64,000 bases of DNA from the NCBI GenBank assembly GCA_027604705.1, contig JADHYV010000004.1:781781-845780 (forward strand), in the 5' to 3' direction. The translations under genes and the position numbers were made by a program. This document shows positions 32,204 through 41,123 of the stretch, in pieces. How positions within the stretch are numbered: position 1 is the first letter of the stretch; each line of letters opens with the position of its first letter. The notes beneath the pieces were generated by a model that was not told the DNA's origin, did no database searches, and saw only the letters and a list, made by a program, of their open reading frames with translations. Source of the DNA: Allomyces arbusculus. Its lineage: Eukaryota > Blastocladiomycota > Blastocladiomycetes > Blastocladiales > Blastocladiaceae.

Positions 32204-32507
32204 GTTCCAGAATTGGTTGTGCGTGCTGGAATTCTCGATTTGCCCAGAGTGGTGGCAGTCGGGCACGACAATGTGGTCTGGTCCGAGAAGAGAACGGGTT
32301 GGCCGGAAGAGGAGGATGCGGTGGGTGGGGAGACAAAACGCTGGTTTTTGATCGGCAGAGTCACGTTTCAGTGATTGAACTGTCTCCCTACAGCTCTCTC
32401 TTGCAAGGTGGCGACTTGCTAGAATGCGATCGCCACTGGCCGGTCTGTCCGTCAGCCAAGCTGTATTCCCGTTCAACCCGCTGCAAGAAGTCGAAAAGAA
32501 CCAAAAG

Positions 32508-33691
32508 ATGCGACCAGGATTAACATGGCTCCGCCGAGCGGCACCTGTGCTCGGTCTCGGCCTGCACGGCGTGCATCAAGTCGTGTTTTGCGACCAGCAG
32601 CTAAACCAAGACGAGCCTACTCTCTCGAAAAACGATCAGCCCAACCGCGATCCTCGACCTGTGGGGGATGAAGTTCCGCCAACGTCGGCAAGGTTACCAA
32701 CACCAAGGCCAGCAAGCGAACCGCCTCGAGCCGTCAAGACGCGCGAGGAGCAGATTCAGGAGCGCATTGTCGAGAAGCAGCGCTCGCAGTGCGAGAAATG
32801 GCGCGACGATATCTTGAAAAATAGTACCATTGCTATGCATCGCACTGAATCGTGTTGCCGTCAGGCCAAGGGCGCTCACAACGCGTCCGACTTGCAGATC
32901 CCAAGGCGCGACGGCTCATGGACGCGCTGAAAGTGCACGGATGCGGCCTCGATCCGAAGGAGCACATCAAGTGCTTGCCCTGCCATGCGGTCGCGACTGG
33001 CGGGTTTGGTGCCGACTACGGGGTATGTGCTGGCGACGCGTCCGCGACGTCAATTTCTGGCGCAGTTCGGAAAGCTCTTCTAACGCGGCGTGCGTCCCCA
33101 CAAATGTAGATATTGCTGTGCCAGAACCAGTTTATCAGCAAAGATCACCTCGCCGAAACACTAATCCACGAGCTCGTCCATGCCTACGACCATTGGTTCG
33201 TCTACGCCGTTGTCATTTGATTCTCGGTTGCGAGAAGCTGTGGCCCTGACGCTGCTCGCCATCTAGCGTCTTCAAGTATAATTGGATGGACTGCAAGCAC
33301 TTTGCGTGCACCGAGGTGCGCGCCGCGCATCTCAGGTCCGTGCCCTCGCTATGCCGTGTCGCTGTGAAAATCGCGTCAGATCTGACTCTCTCGTTCCCAC
33401 GCCCTTTGCAGCGGCGACTGCGGCTTTGTTCGGGAGGTGCAGCGCGGCTTTTTGGGCTTTAAGAAGCACGGCCAGGTACGATTGGGTCAACGACATGTGG
33501 AGTACGAAAACAGGCGTCATGCTGACCGCGTCCAGGTTTACCGCGGACAGGAATGCATCCGCCGCCGCGCGATTCTCGCGACCAAGTATAACCCGCACTG
33601 TGCCGAAGGACGCCTGGCCGATGCGGCCGTCGATGCCGTCTTCGAGTCGTGCTTGGCCGACACGCAGCCGTTTGAGCGGGACGAGCTGTGA
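32508..33691 (+). CDS. ATP23: mitochondrial inner membrane protease Atp23, copy B (with N-terminal extension)
   Basis: Paralogue of the minus-strand copy. Start ATG 32508 (MRPGLTWLRRAAPVLGLGLH; an in-frame ATG at 32424 is possible). This N-terminus is longer and Arg/hydrophobic, like a mitochondrial targeting signal, which copy A lacks. Shared landmarks: KQRSQCEKWRDDILKNS, DALKVHGCGLDPKEHIKCLP, GGFGADYG, FISKDHLAETLIHELVHAYD (HExxH), KHFACTEVRAAHLS, GDCGFVREVQRGFLGFKKHG, ECIRRRAILATKYNPHC and ESCLADTQPFERDEL. About six exons, more than copy A. The zinc motif is intact, so both copies should be active. The sequences differ widely, so the duplication is old or one copy was acquired separately. 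Confidence 0.9.
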
Positions 33692-34210
33692 CGACCGCGC
33701 TGTGTCGTGGCGACCTGTATCGACGTTTTTGCTCTGTTGCCCGGTGGAGAAGGGCGCGGATTATATTCAATGTACCACCGTTGGCGTTGCGGTATGTTCT
33801 TGTACGACATTCGGGCAGACCCGGTCTCAGGCTCGGCCGTGGCCGCGGCCGCGACGGTCGCGTGTGTGTGTCAGGCGCGACTCGGTGACGCGCTCTCCCG
33901 GGAGCAGCGTTTCGTGCAGAGTGCATCGGCTCGCGTCGGTGGGCGTCGGCCGGCTGCTGGCACAAGCCGTCGTGCGCCATGGAGCGTTTTGGTGCAGGCT
34001 GGCAGCGGCGGGAGCGCTCCCGCCAGTCAAGACTGCCAACCCGTGCCGCATCGCCAACCGACCCTGTCGCCGCCAACCTCTTCTCCTCTGCCCACGCCCC
34101 TCTCCGCCTTCATCACTTGCTGCAATCCGCGCGGCGACCTGCCCGCTGCCCGCCACCCGCTTCGAACCGCCCGCTCGCCCCACGCCGCGCCGTCCTTTCT
34201 CTGCCGTACC
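33692..34210. other. leader / intergenic region upstream of PTC7
   Basis: About 520 nt. The PTC7 reading frame stays open back to 33707, but the sequence there is low in family similarity and the ATG at 34211 begins a mitochondrial-type presequence. I treat this stretch as promoter and 5' UTR. Confidence 0.5.
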
Positions 34211-36220
34211 ATGCTCAAGGGCTCTGCCAAGCAACTGCCGCACCGCCTGTCGCGCCTGTCCCTGGCGCGTTCCGCGTCGGCCGCCGCCGCCGCTGCCGCC
34301 GTGCGCCGATCGTCAGCGGCGCCCACGCGCCATACGCCGTCGCCAGCGCTGCTGGCCCCACCCGCTCGCTCGGCGCACCACGCTGCGCCGCGTGCGCACT
34401 TCCACCATCTCCCGCCGCCCGCGCATCACCATGCCGATGCAGCCGTCTCGCCTGCAGCGCTTGCGCGCGGGGATGCGCCGTCGCCCGTGAGCGGACCCGT
34501 TACGTCGACGCAGTCGAGCCCGCTCGCACCGCCGGCGTCCCCAACGTCTGCGACTGCGCCGCAGCCGCAGGCGGCGCCCTCGACTGCGACCGCACCGCTT
34601 TCCACGCCGCCAGCCGCTCCGTCGTCATCCCCGTCTTCCTCTATCGCTGCCTCGCACGCGAACGCTGCTCTAGGTGCCCCCGGGTCGGGCACGGGCGGCA
34701 ACGGCGGCGGTGGTAGCGGCGGTGGTGGCAACAGCAACAGCTCTGGCCCGCTGCCGTCGGGAAAGGGTGCGCCTGCCGTCTACCATGGATTACCCGGCGA
34801 AGGCGACGGCGGTGACGTGACGTCAACGCTCTCCTTTTTTGGCCCGCACGGCCCGTCCATGGACGCGTCGCCATTCCTCATGTCTGTTCCGCGCGGACCC
34901 GTCTCGTTTGGACCCACCATCAAGGCGCCGATGCAGGCGCGTGCCTTCTCGACGTCTACCGCCACGTCCGCACTCGGTGACGATGTGGTTGGCCGGCAGG
35001 CGGCTATCGACTTGGGTACCGGCGACACGGATTCCGATGCCGTCCTGGCGTCGTCGCCCTCGCTCGCCGAGTCGGGTCCTGACGTCACGACCGCTGTGCG
35101 CCCGTTGGACCTCTACACTTGTGCGGCGAGCCGCCCCAAATCGCGCGGCCACGAAGGACCCGGGCGCAAGGGTAAGGGTGGCGCCGGTGTCACTGCATCG
35201 GCGACGCCCGCGAGTGTCTGGAACCCGCGCATGCATCCGATCCCGGCCGCGTCACCTGCCACGGCCTCGTCGCCGTCGGTTGCGGTCCGTCCGCTTGACT
35301 GTGGCGAGGACGCGTTGTTCATCTGGGATTCGCCCGAGTTTGTGGTTATGGGTGTCGCTGACGGTGTCGGTGGCTGGGCCGATCTCGGTGTCGATCCGAG
35401 CCTGTTCGCGTGGGCGCTCATGGACAATTGCAAGACGGCTGCGGCCGAAATGGTGTCTGCCGGCGAGCAAACCGCAGTTGCGTCGCTCCCGTCGCCACCC
35501 ACATCGCCCACATCACCCGCTGCCCCTGCCTCTCCCAAGCTCGCACCACCGGCCGCGACGACGTTCCCTGACCCGAAACAAATCATGACGACCGCTTACA
35601 CGCGCCTGGTCGAGCAAGGCCGCATCCGTGCTGGCTCGTCGACTGCGACGGTGCTCACGTTTGAAAAGCACACGTGCAAGCTGCACGCCGCCAATCTTGG
35701 CGACTCAGGGTTTCTGATTCTCGGCGACGGTGGGCGCGAAGTCTTGTTCCGGTCCAAGGAGACGCAGCACTACTTCAACGCGCCCTACCAGCTCTCCATC
35801 AGCCCACCGGGCCTGACAGGCAGTATTTCCGACTCACCCAGCGACGCGACTGTCTCCGAGCACCAATTGCGTCCGGGCGACGTGATTGTTGTTGCGACCG
35901 ACGGCTTATTCGACAATGTGCACCTGCGCGACCTCATGTTCACGGTGCAGCGCGAACTGCACGTGCCGCTGGCCGCGGGTACGGTGCCTGCAGCGACGCT
36001 CGCGCACCATACCGAGCGGCTCGCTCAGGCGTTGGTCGCGCAAGCGCGCGATGCCGCGCTGAACCCGACCTCCAAGACGCCGTTTGGCCGCGCCGCGTCG
36101 CGTGTCTACGGGCGCACGTTTGTCGGTGGGAAAATGGACGATATTACGGTGCTCGCGTCGCTCGTGGTGGGCGCTGCGCCCGATCCGGAGTCGGGCGAGC
36201 CTCGGTTCACGCTCGTGTGA
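34211..36220 (+). CDS. PTC7: mitochondrial PP2C-type phosphatase (Ptc7-like)
   Basis: A Ser/Thr phosphatase of the PPM family; yeast Ptc7 activates coenzyme Q synthesis in mitochondria. Single exon, 669 codons. ATG at 34211 (context TACCATGC) chosen because the Arg/Ser/Ala-rich N-terminus (MLKGSAKQLPHRLSRLSLAR) looks like a mitochondrial targeting sequence. Residues about 40-350 are Ser/Thr/Pro/Gly-rich and poorly conserved. The catalytic domain shows DCGEDALFI, FVVMGVADGVGGWADLGVDP, GSSTATVLTFEKHTCKLHAA, NLGDSGFLILGDGGREVLFR, FNAPYQLSISPPG, GDVIVVATDGLFDNVHLRDL and GGKMDDITVLASLVV. Metal-binding Asp residues are all present. The long low-complexity linker is unusual for the family. Confidence 0.88.
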   Translation: MLKGSAKQLPHRLSRLSLARSASAAAAAAAVRRSSAAPTRHTPSPALLAPPARSAHHAAPRAHFHHLPPPAHHHADAAVSPAALARGDAPSPVSGPVTSTQSSPLAPPASPTSATAPQPQAAPSTATAPLSTPPAAPSSSPSSSIAASHANAALGAPGSGTGGNGGGGSGGGGNSNSSGPLPSGKGAPAVYHGLPGEGDGGDVTSTLSFFGPHGPSMDASPFLMSVPRGPVSFGPTIKAPMQARAFSTSTATSALGDDVVGRQAAIDLGTGDTDSDAVLASSPSLAESGPDVTTAVRPLDLYTCAASRPKSRGHEGPGRKGKGGAGVTASATPASVWNPRMHPIPAASPATASSPSVAVRPLDCGEDALFIWDSPEFVVMGVADGVGGWADLGVDPSLFAWALMDNCKTAAAEMVSAGEQTAVASLPSPPTSPTSPAAPASPKLAPPAATTFPDPKQIMTTAYTRLVEQGRIRAGSSTATVLTFEKHTCKLHAANLGDSGFLILGDGGREVLFRSKETQHYFNAPYQLSISPPGLTGSISDSPSDATVSEHQLRPGDVIVVATDGLFDNVHLRDLMFTVQRELHVPLAAGTVPAATLAHHTERLAQALVAQARDAALNPTSKTPFGRAASRVYGRTFVGGKMDDITVLASLVVGAAPDPESGEPRFTLV

Positions 36221-36893
36221 GCGTTGGAGCACTGCGCTCGTTATTGTCACTTTTGTTTTTGGTTGCGTGTTGTGTGCGGCACCTGGCGTGCGCACTAGTG
36301 TGGATCCGCGGCGGCGCGCGGGGTCCGGTCTCTCCTTTCTTCCTCCCATCAACTTCGTCAATCCATGGTCGATGCACGCCAGCAGGCGCTGTCTTTGCGC
36401 GTGCGTTTCCCCCTCGTCTTTTCCTTCCCTTTTCTGCCTCGATCGACGGCAGGTTTCGCGTCGAGTCTCGACCGTTGTTGCCGCTTTCGTTTGCCTGTCA
36501 CCCCACCTCCAGCATTGCCATCATCCTTTTAGTGACCCACGGCACGTAGGTCGTGTGCCATGATCCTCCCCTCCCCCTTCGACCATCACCGCCACGCTCT
36601 TCATTTGTTGTTTGTGTTGTCGTCGTCGTTGCTCGCAAAAAGAAACGAAAAGAAACAAGCACCCCCCAATCCATGCTGCCGGTTTTGGCGTCCTCCCCTC
36701 TCTTTGGTTTCCCGACGCTGTGACGGTGAAGCCCCGGGTCTGACGGAGCAGCTTCGCTGTCTGACGGACAGAATGTGAATGTGGTGCAGACACGTGGAAG
36801 ATGTCATGGAAGGAGCAGAAACGGGAAATGACATTGACCAAAAAACCAATCGACGTGCGTTCAAAACTGAGGGTGCGGAGTGCAACGAGCGCG
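36221..36893. other. convergent 3' intergenic region
   Basis: About 670 nt between the stops of PTC7 (plus strand) and prefoldin 6 (minus strand). T/C-rich on the plus strand, with stretches such as TTTGTTGTTTGTGTTGTCGTCGTCG near 36605. It holds both 3' UTRs; no gene seen. Confidence 0.5.
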
Positions 36894-37811
36894 ACTATGC
36901 CGACGCGGCCTCCTTGCGCTTTTGGAACTCGGTTTGCAGCGACATGAGCTGGAAGAAAAGCAAAGCGGAGGTTTTGAGACGCGGTCAGAGACAGCGAAGC
37001 AAAAGCGCGGTAGGGGGAGGGGGGTGGAAAGACGCACGCACCTCGATCTTCTTTTTCTCAAGCTTGACGTCGAGATCCTTAATCTGCTTTTCGGCGCGGT
37101 TACTGGGAGATGGGTGTCGGCAATGCGTTAGCGACAACGCTCTCTGGTCCGGAGCACAAATGCACGGCCCCTGTCACGTACATTTCCGACCGAATAAAGT
37201 CGAGCCGCTTCTTGACGTTGGTCTTGGCCTCGGCCTGCTCCTGCTTGACGAGCACGGGGCCAATCATCTTGTAGATCGTGGCCTCGTCGTCGAGCAGCTC
37301 AAATTCCTACGCGAGGTTCAGCACGTGTCAGCACTACGTTCTGCGCTGCATTTGCGGGTGGCGTGCAACAGCAAATTGCGCACCGTCTGCACAAGCTCAT
37401 TTTCCTTGAGCTGCGACTCGAGCGTTTGCCGGCCCGACACGATCTTCGAGTACTCTACGCCAGACAACACGGATACCGGATCGGTGCATGGGTCAGTGGG
37501 CCCAGCGAGGTCATGTGGGACGGGTCGGTCGCGATGCACTGCCCGGCACCCAAATCAAAACCCGCCGTCAAGCTGAACCACGCGCAACAAAGGCCTGAGC
37601 GCGCGGCGATTCATTTGCGTCCAGAACTCAAATTGGCTGTTGCGGGGATCATGAATTGCGTGGAGCAAGCGAGATGCCCGTAGTGTGCTGAAAGACCGAC
37701 ATCACGACCCGACCCGACTTGGAGACGACGAGGCCGATCGGTACCCTTTTGCAGCTGGTTGTAGGCAGTGACCTCCTTTTCGATCTTGGCTTCGAGTGCG
37801 GCAAGTGACAT
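36894..37811 (-). CDS. PFD6: prefoldin subunit 6
   Basis: Beta-type subunit of the hexameric prefoldin chaperone that hands nascent actin and tubulin to CCT. Start MSLAALEAKIEKEVTAYNQL at 37811. Further exons: VEYSKIVSGRQTLESQLKEN, ELVQT, EFELLDDEATIYKMIGPVLV, KQEQAEAKTNVKKRLDFIRS, EM, AEKQIKDLDVKLEKKKIE and LMSLQTEFQKRKEAASA. This gives the paired coiled-coil helices joined by the GPVLVKQ beta-hairpin typical of the family. Length about 120 residues, as expected. The intron between the first two exons is long (about 240 nt) for this genome. At least five exons. Confidence 0.9.
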
Positions 37812-38272
37812 GAGGATAAATGGGCGGGGGTTCCAAGAGACGACGGTGTGCGTGGTTGGTCGAGGCGATTTTGCTGTGATCACTGGTCATCCCAGTGCGT
37901 TCGCCGTTCACTCAAGCGGACTGCGACTGCCTTTGACTGCTTCATTTTGCCATTTTTGACGAGCAGCCAAGATTATGATGTATTGCACCACACGCTGTGA
38001 TCTGTCGCGAAATAGTCGTGCACTTTCTCCACCCGGTCTTTGGCTCTCAGCGACGCGTAGAGTGCCTTCGGCTGTAGGAGCATGGATCGAGCAGGGCACG
38101 GAGGGGGGAGGGGGGGGAGACGATGCAACCAATGGCCAGAGAGAGATCACGCCGAAAAGAAGGAGGGGGATGTATTTGCGGACCACGTTGCCCGAGCACG
38201 ACACGATACGGTCAGAAATGAATCGTCGCGGCGCGCTTGTTGACGGCAACCTATGAAACGCGCTCTTTTGGG
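37812..38272. other. intergenic region between PFD6 and the RNaseK-like gene
   Basis: About 460 nt, upstream of PFD6 and downstream of the RNaseK-like gene, both on the minus strand. It includes a G-rich stretch (38099-38120). No frame with domain signal. Confidence 0.45.
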
Positions 38273-38619
38273 TCAGCCAAACGGTCCCAGGGCTAGGTGG
38301 AGAAGAAGCGCACGATTACGCACTTGCCAGAGCCCAAACGCCAGCAACCCCGCGTAAATCGCGGCGGCCTTGAAGCACGTTGACGCGGCACCGGCTGGGT
38401 CGGCGGGCGCCTTGTGGCCCTCGACGAGCGTTGGTGCTTGCGCATTGAACAGGAGGCCGAGAATAACCTGGCCAGGGCGAGGAGTGTCGAATTTCAAGGT
38501 CAAGACCAGATCTTACGTTCGCCGACTTGCCATTACCCGGTGCATACCAGGAAGACGATGCCGGCAACAGAGGTCAGCGACAGCGTGATGGCCTTGCCGT
38601 TAGTAATCAAGGGCTTCAT
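38273..38619 (-). CDS. ribonuclease kappa / V-ATPase subunit f-like small membrane protein
   Basis: Two exons give an 88-residue protein with two TM segments: ITLSLTSVAGIVFLVILGLL and CFKAAAIYAGLLAFGLWQ, followed by VRNR. The sequence LGLLFNAQAPTLVEG after TM1 and the pattern CFxAAxxY...QVR at TM2 match the RNaseK family, whose members form subunit f of the V-ATPase Vo ring. The first exon ends FL with donor GTATGC; the second starts at an acceptor GGCCAG. The tail (ALLLHLALGPFG) is read through a GTGCGT that would otherwise start an impossibly short intron. Identification is by eye and moderately sure. Confidence 0.7.
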
Positions 38620-39215
38620 GGTGGCGCGTTCAAAGTGTTGATTTCGATGGGCGTTTCCGAGCTTCGAGCGATTGGCGGGCAGGATTGGTCGACGACGCTG
38701 AGGAGTCGACAGTCTCGACGGCCGTGGCTTCGCGCGACTGAAGAGCGAATGCGGCGAGTAACGGCTTGGTATCCTTGATCCAACGGTTGCGAATAAGTTG
38801 GGACCAGGCTCGTGCAATGGAAATGTGTAGCAGCCAAGGCTGGCAAGACAAGCAGCAGGCGCGTCGGTTGCTCAGCACGCGTTTCTTGACGGCCTTGGCA
38901 CACTGTTCTCTACCGCACGGCCATCCCCACCGCCAAGTCGCGTCGTGCAAACCACGGCAGCACCACCTCAACGGCGCGCCAACTTCACTGCCGACATTCA
39001 ACTCACCTCAATCGCAAGGAACCTGCTGCAAGTTGGACCGAGACCTTCGCCAGGCATGTCTCCGCGTACCGCATCTTGTTGTCGGCAACGGTCAACATGC
39101 CTATGGGCCCTCGGCTTGCGCTTTGGCCAATGGATCACGACAATAACCAGACAAGCGATGCATAGACGGCATCAATTCATCGCTTCAGCACGCTCAATCA
39201 AATCAACACGCCAGC
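38620..39215. promoter_or_regulatory. divergent promoter region, RNaseK-like and ARPC3
   Basis: About 600 nt between divergent start codons. No gene supported; several short frames on both strands lack coding-like codon use. Confidence 0.4.
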
Positions 39216-39907
39216 ATGCCGGTTCGCATCCAATGCGTGCCTCAATCATTCGACAAGATGCATTGAAGGGCTCATGCTCACTACAGCCTGCGATCTTGTC
39301 CAGGTCTACCACTCGTCTTTCAACGCCGTCGACGGCGCGCCGCAGCTCGGCAACATGGCGCTGCTGCCCATCAAGTCCAAGACGCGTGGTTACGCGCCGA
39401 CCCCCGCCGATTTCGCGGCCGACGATATCATCGACGAGGCCCTCAACCTGTTCCGCGCCAACTGCCTGTTCCGCAACTTTGAAATCCAAGGGCCCGCTGA
39501 CCGTGTGCTCATCTACCTGATTCTTTTCATTTCCGACTGCTTGTCGAAGCTGTCGACGACCACGTCACGCAACGATGCGAGCCGCACGCTCGTCACGCTC
39601 GCCGTTGGGTCGTTTGCGATGCCGGGCGATGCCGGGTTCCCGCTGAACGCGCTCTACGCGCCACCGGCGTCGATGGTGGAGAAGGGTATGCTTTGCCATT
39701 TCTTATTTGCTGTCGAATCGCTGCGCGTCATGGCCATCGTTGCTTACTCGGCACCCGCCACTAGAAAACCTCCGCGCCTACATGACGCAGCTGCGCCAAG
39801 AGACGGTCTCGCGGCTGCTCGACCGCCTCTACTCGGAGGACGAATCGAAGCCGAGCAAGTGGTGGATGGCCTTCTCCAAGCGCAAGTTCATGAACAAGTC
39901 GTTGTAA
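39216..39907 (+). CDS. ARPC3: Arp2/3 complex subunit 3 (p21-Arc)
   Basis: Subunit of the actin-nucleating Arp2/3 complex. Exon 1 (39216-39221) encodes only Met-Pro. Exon 2 starts at 39304 and gives MPVYHSSFNAVDGAPQLGNM, the conserved ARPC3 start. It continues ALLPIKSKTRGYAP, DDIIDEALNLFRANCLFRNF, EIQGPADRVLIYLILFISDC, AMPGDAGFPLNALYAPP and, after an intron with acceptor CACTAG, ENLRAYMTQLRQETVSRLLD and SKWWMAFSKRKFMNKSL. Length about 175 residues, as in the family. Its presence fits amoeboid or actin-patch behaviour seen in zoosporic fungi. Confidence 0.95.
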
Positions 39908-40439
39908 ACAGGGGTGGAGAGACGTCTGGTCAGTGGCCGCGACGCTTTTTCTGTGCCACGTTTTTGTCAAATCGCAGTTTACTCGTTTCTCCACCTGTTC
40001 CTTCTGTCTTGATCGACTCGCGGTGAAGACCCTCGTGGTCGGTCGACGTCTCTGGTGCTGTTGGACCGGGATTCAGGCCCAGTCAGCTCCGTGCACGCTG
40101 TTAGTCGCCTGACCGCATTGCATTCGTCTCGTCAGAATCGCCGTCGATGTGCTAAGCTGCACGATCCACACACGAGAGAAATCAATGTCTTTAATGCTGC
40201 CATCGCCATGTCCCGCATCATTCCAACGTGACTTCCAACACCCTCAGTAAACTGTCCAGCGCTGATCACTTCACCTTTGTGCGATCCGGCCGACCCACTT
40301 TCTCGCTCGGATTCGCACCGGCGGCAGCTCCAACCAACCGCATTTTCAATTAATTGCCGCCAATCAGCCCCATCTTCCCCGTCGCGCCGGGCCCATCAAC
40401 ACCAGTCAACCTGCCGTCCAACCACCGACCCATTCCACC
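39908..40439. promoter_or_regulatory. intergenic region upstream of the mL59-like gene
   Basis: About 530 nt between ARPC3's stop and the next start, both plus strand. Moderately A/T rich around 40120-40360. No gene seen. Confidence 0.45.
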
Positions 40440-40865
40440 ATGTCGATCCCGCGCAAGGCCCTGTCGGTCCTGAGCCCCTTTGAGTTGCGCATGCTCAACA
40501 CGGCGATTCGCGCTTCCAAGGGCCCCAAGGGTCCCGAGCTCTTCACGGTCACGCGCAACACCAACACGGGCCATTGGAACAAGCCCAAGTTCTCGCTGCG
40601 CAAGCAGGCCTCGATTCGCAAGGCCACGATGCTTGCTCCCTTGGCCGGCGTCAAGGAGCCCGTGTTTGTGCCTTTGCCGGCGCTGCCGACCGAGCGCAAA
40701 CCGCTGCGCACCAAGCTGCCCAAGGGGACCAAGGCCGACCGCGCCAAAGCCAAGCGGGAAGAGGCTATTGCCGAGAAGTTGGCACAAATGGAGAAGACGC
40801 TCGAGGCGTGGCGGAATGCCAAGCACGCCGAGAAGCTCAAGGCCAAGCCCGATTTGCCGTTCTAG
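40440..40865 (+). CDS. probable mitochondrial large-subunit ribosomal protein mL59
   Basis: Single exon, 141 residues, very basic. ATG in an excellent context (CCACCATGTC). The N-terminus is short and non-cleavable-looking (MSIPRKALSVLSPFELRMLN). The segment NTGHWNKPKFSLRKQASIRK resembles the KWHxPxYSxRRQAxLxKxA signature of the fungal mL59 (yeast MrpL25) family. The second half is a Lys/Ala/Glu-rich helix (TKADRAKAKREEAIAEKLAQ, MEKTLEAWRNAKHAEKLKAK) ending DLPF. The assignment rests on that signature and on size; another basic RNA-binding protein is possible. Confidence 0.65.
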   Translation: MSIPRKALSVLSPFELRMLNTAIRASKGPKGPELFTVTRNTNTGHWNKPKFSLRKQASIRKATMLAPLAGVKEPVFVPLPALPTERKPLRTKLPKGTKADRAKAKREEAIAEKLAQMEKTLEAWRNAKHAEKLKAKPDLPF

Positions 40866-41123
40866 AGTGTCGTAGTATTTGGGTTTAGTTTGCTTTAATT
40901 TTGATGCTTGGTCTGTGCGTTTTGATAAATAGGAATTCCGTCTTTAGCTGGTAATCACTGCGGAACTGCGGATCTCGCGGTGCAGGTCGTGCAGGGGTAA
41001 AGGTTTTGTTTAAGGGTGATAACCACAAGAGGAACAGGCTGAAATCAAATGGACATCAAATTCACACACATAAATAAACGATGCTGCGGCGCTCTCCACC
41101 TTGATCGACGTTCTCTCCACAAT

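Noticed and set aside
33707-34210. N-terminal extension of the PTC7 frame to ATG 33707
   Set aside because: Sequence lacks conservation signal and the ATG at 34211 starts a proper mitochondrial presequence; kept as 5' region.
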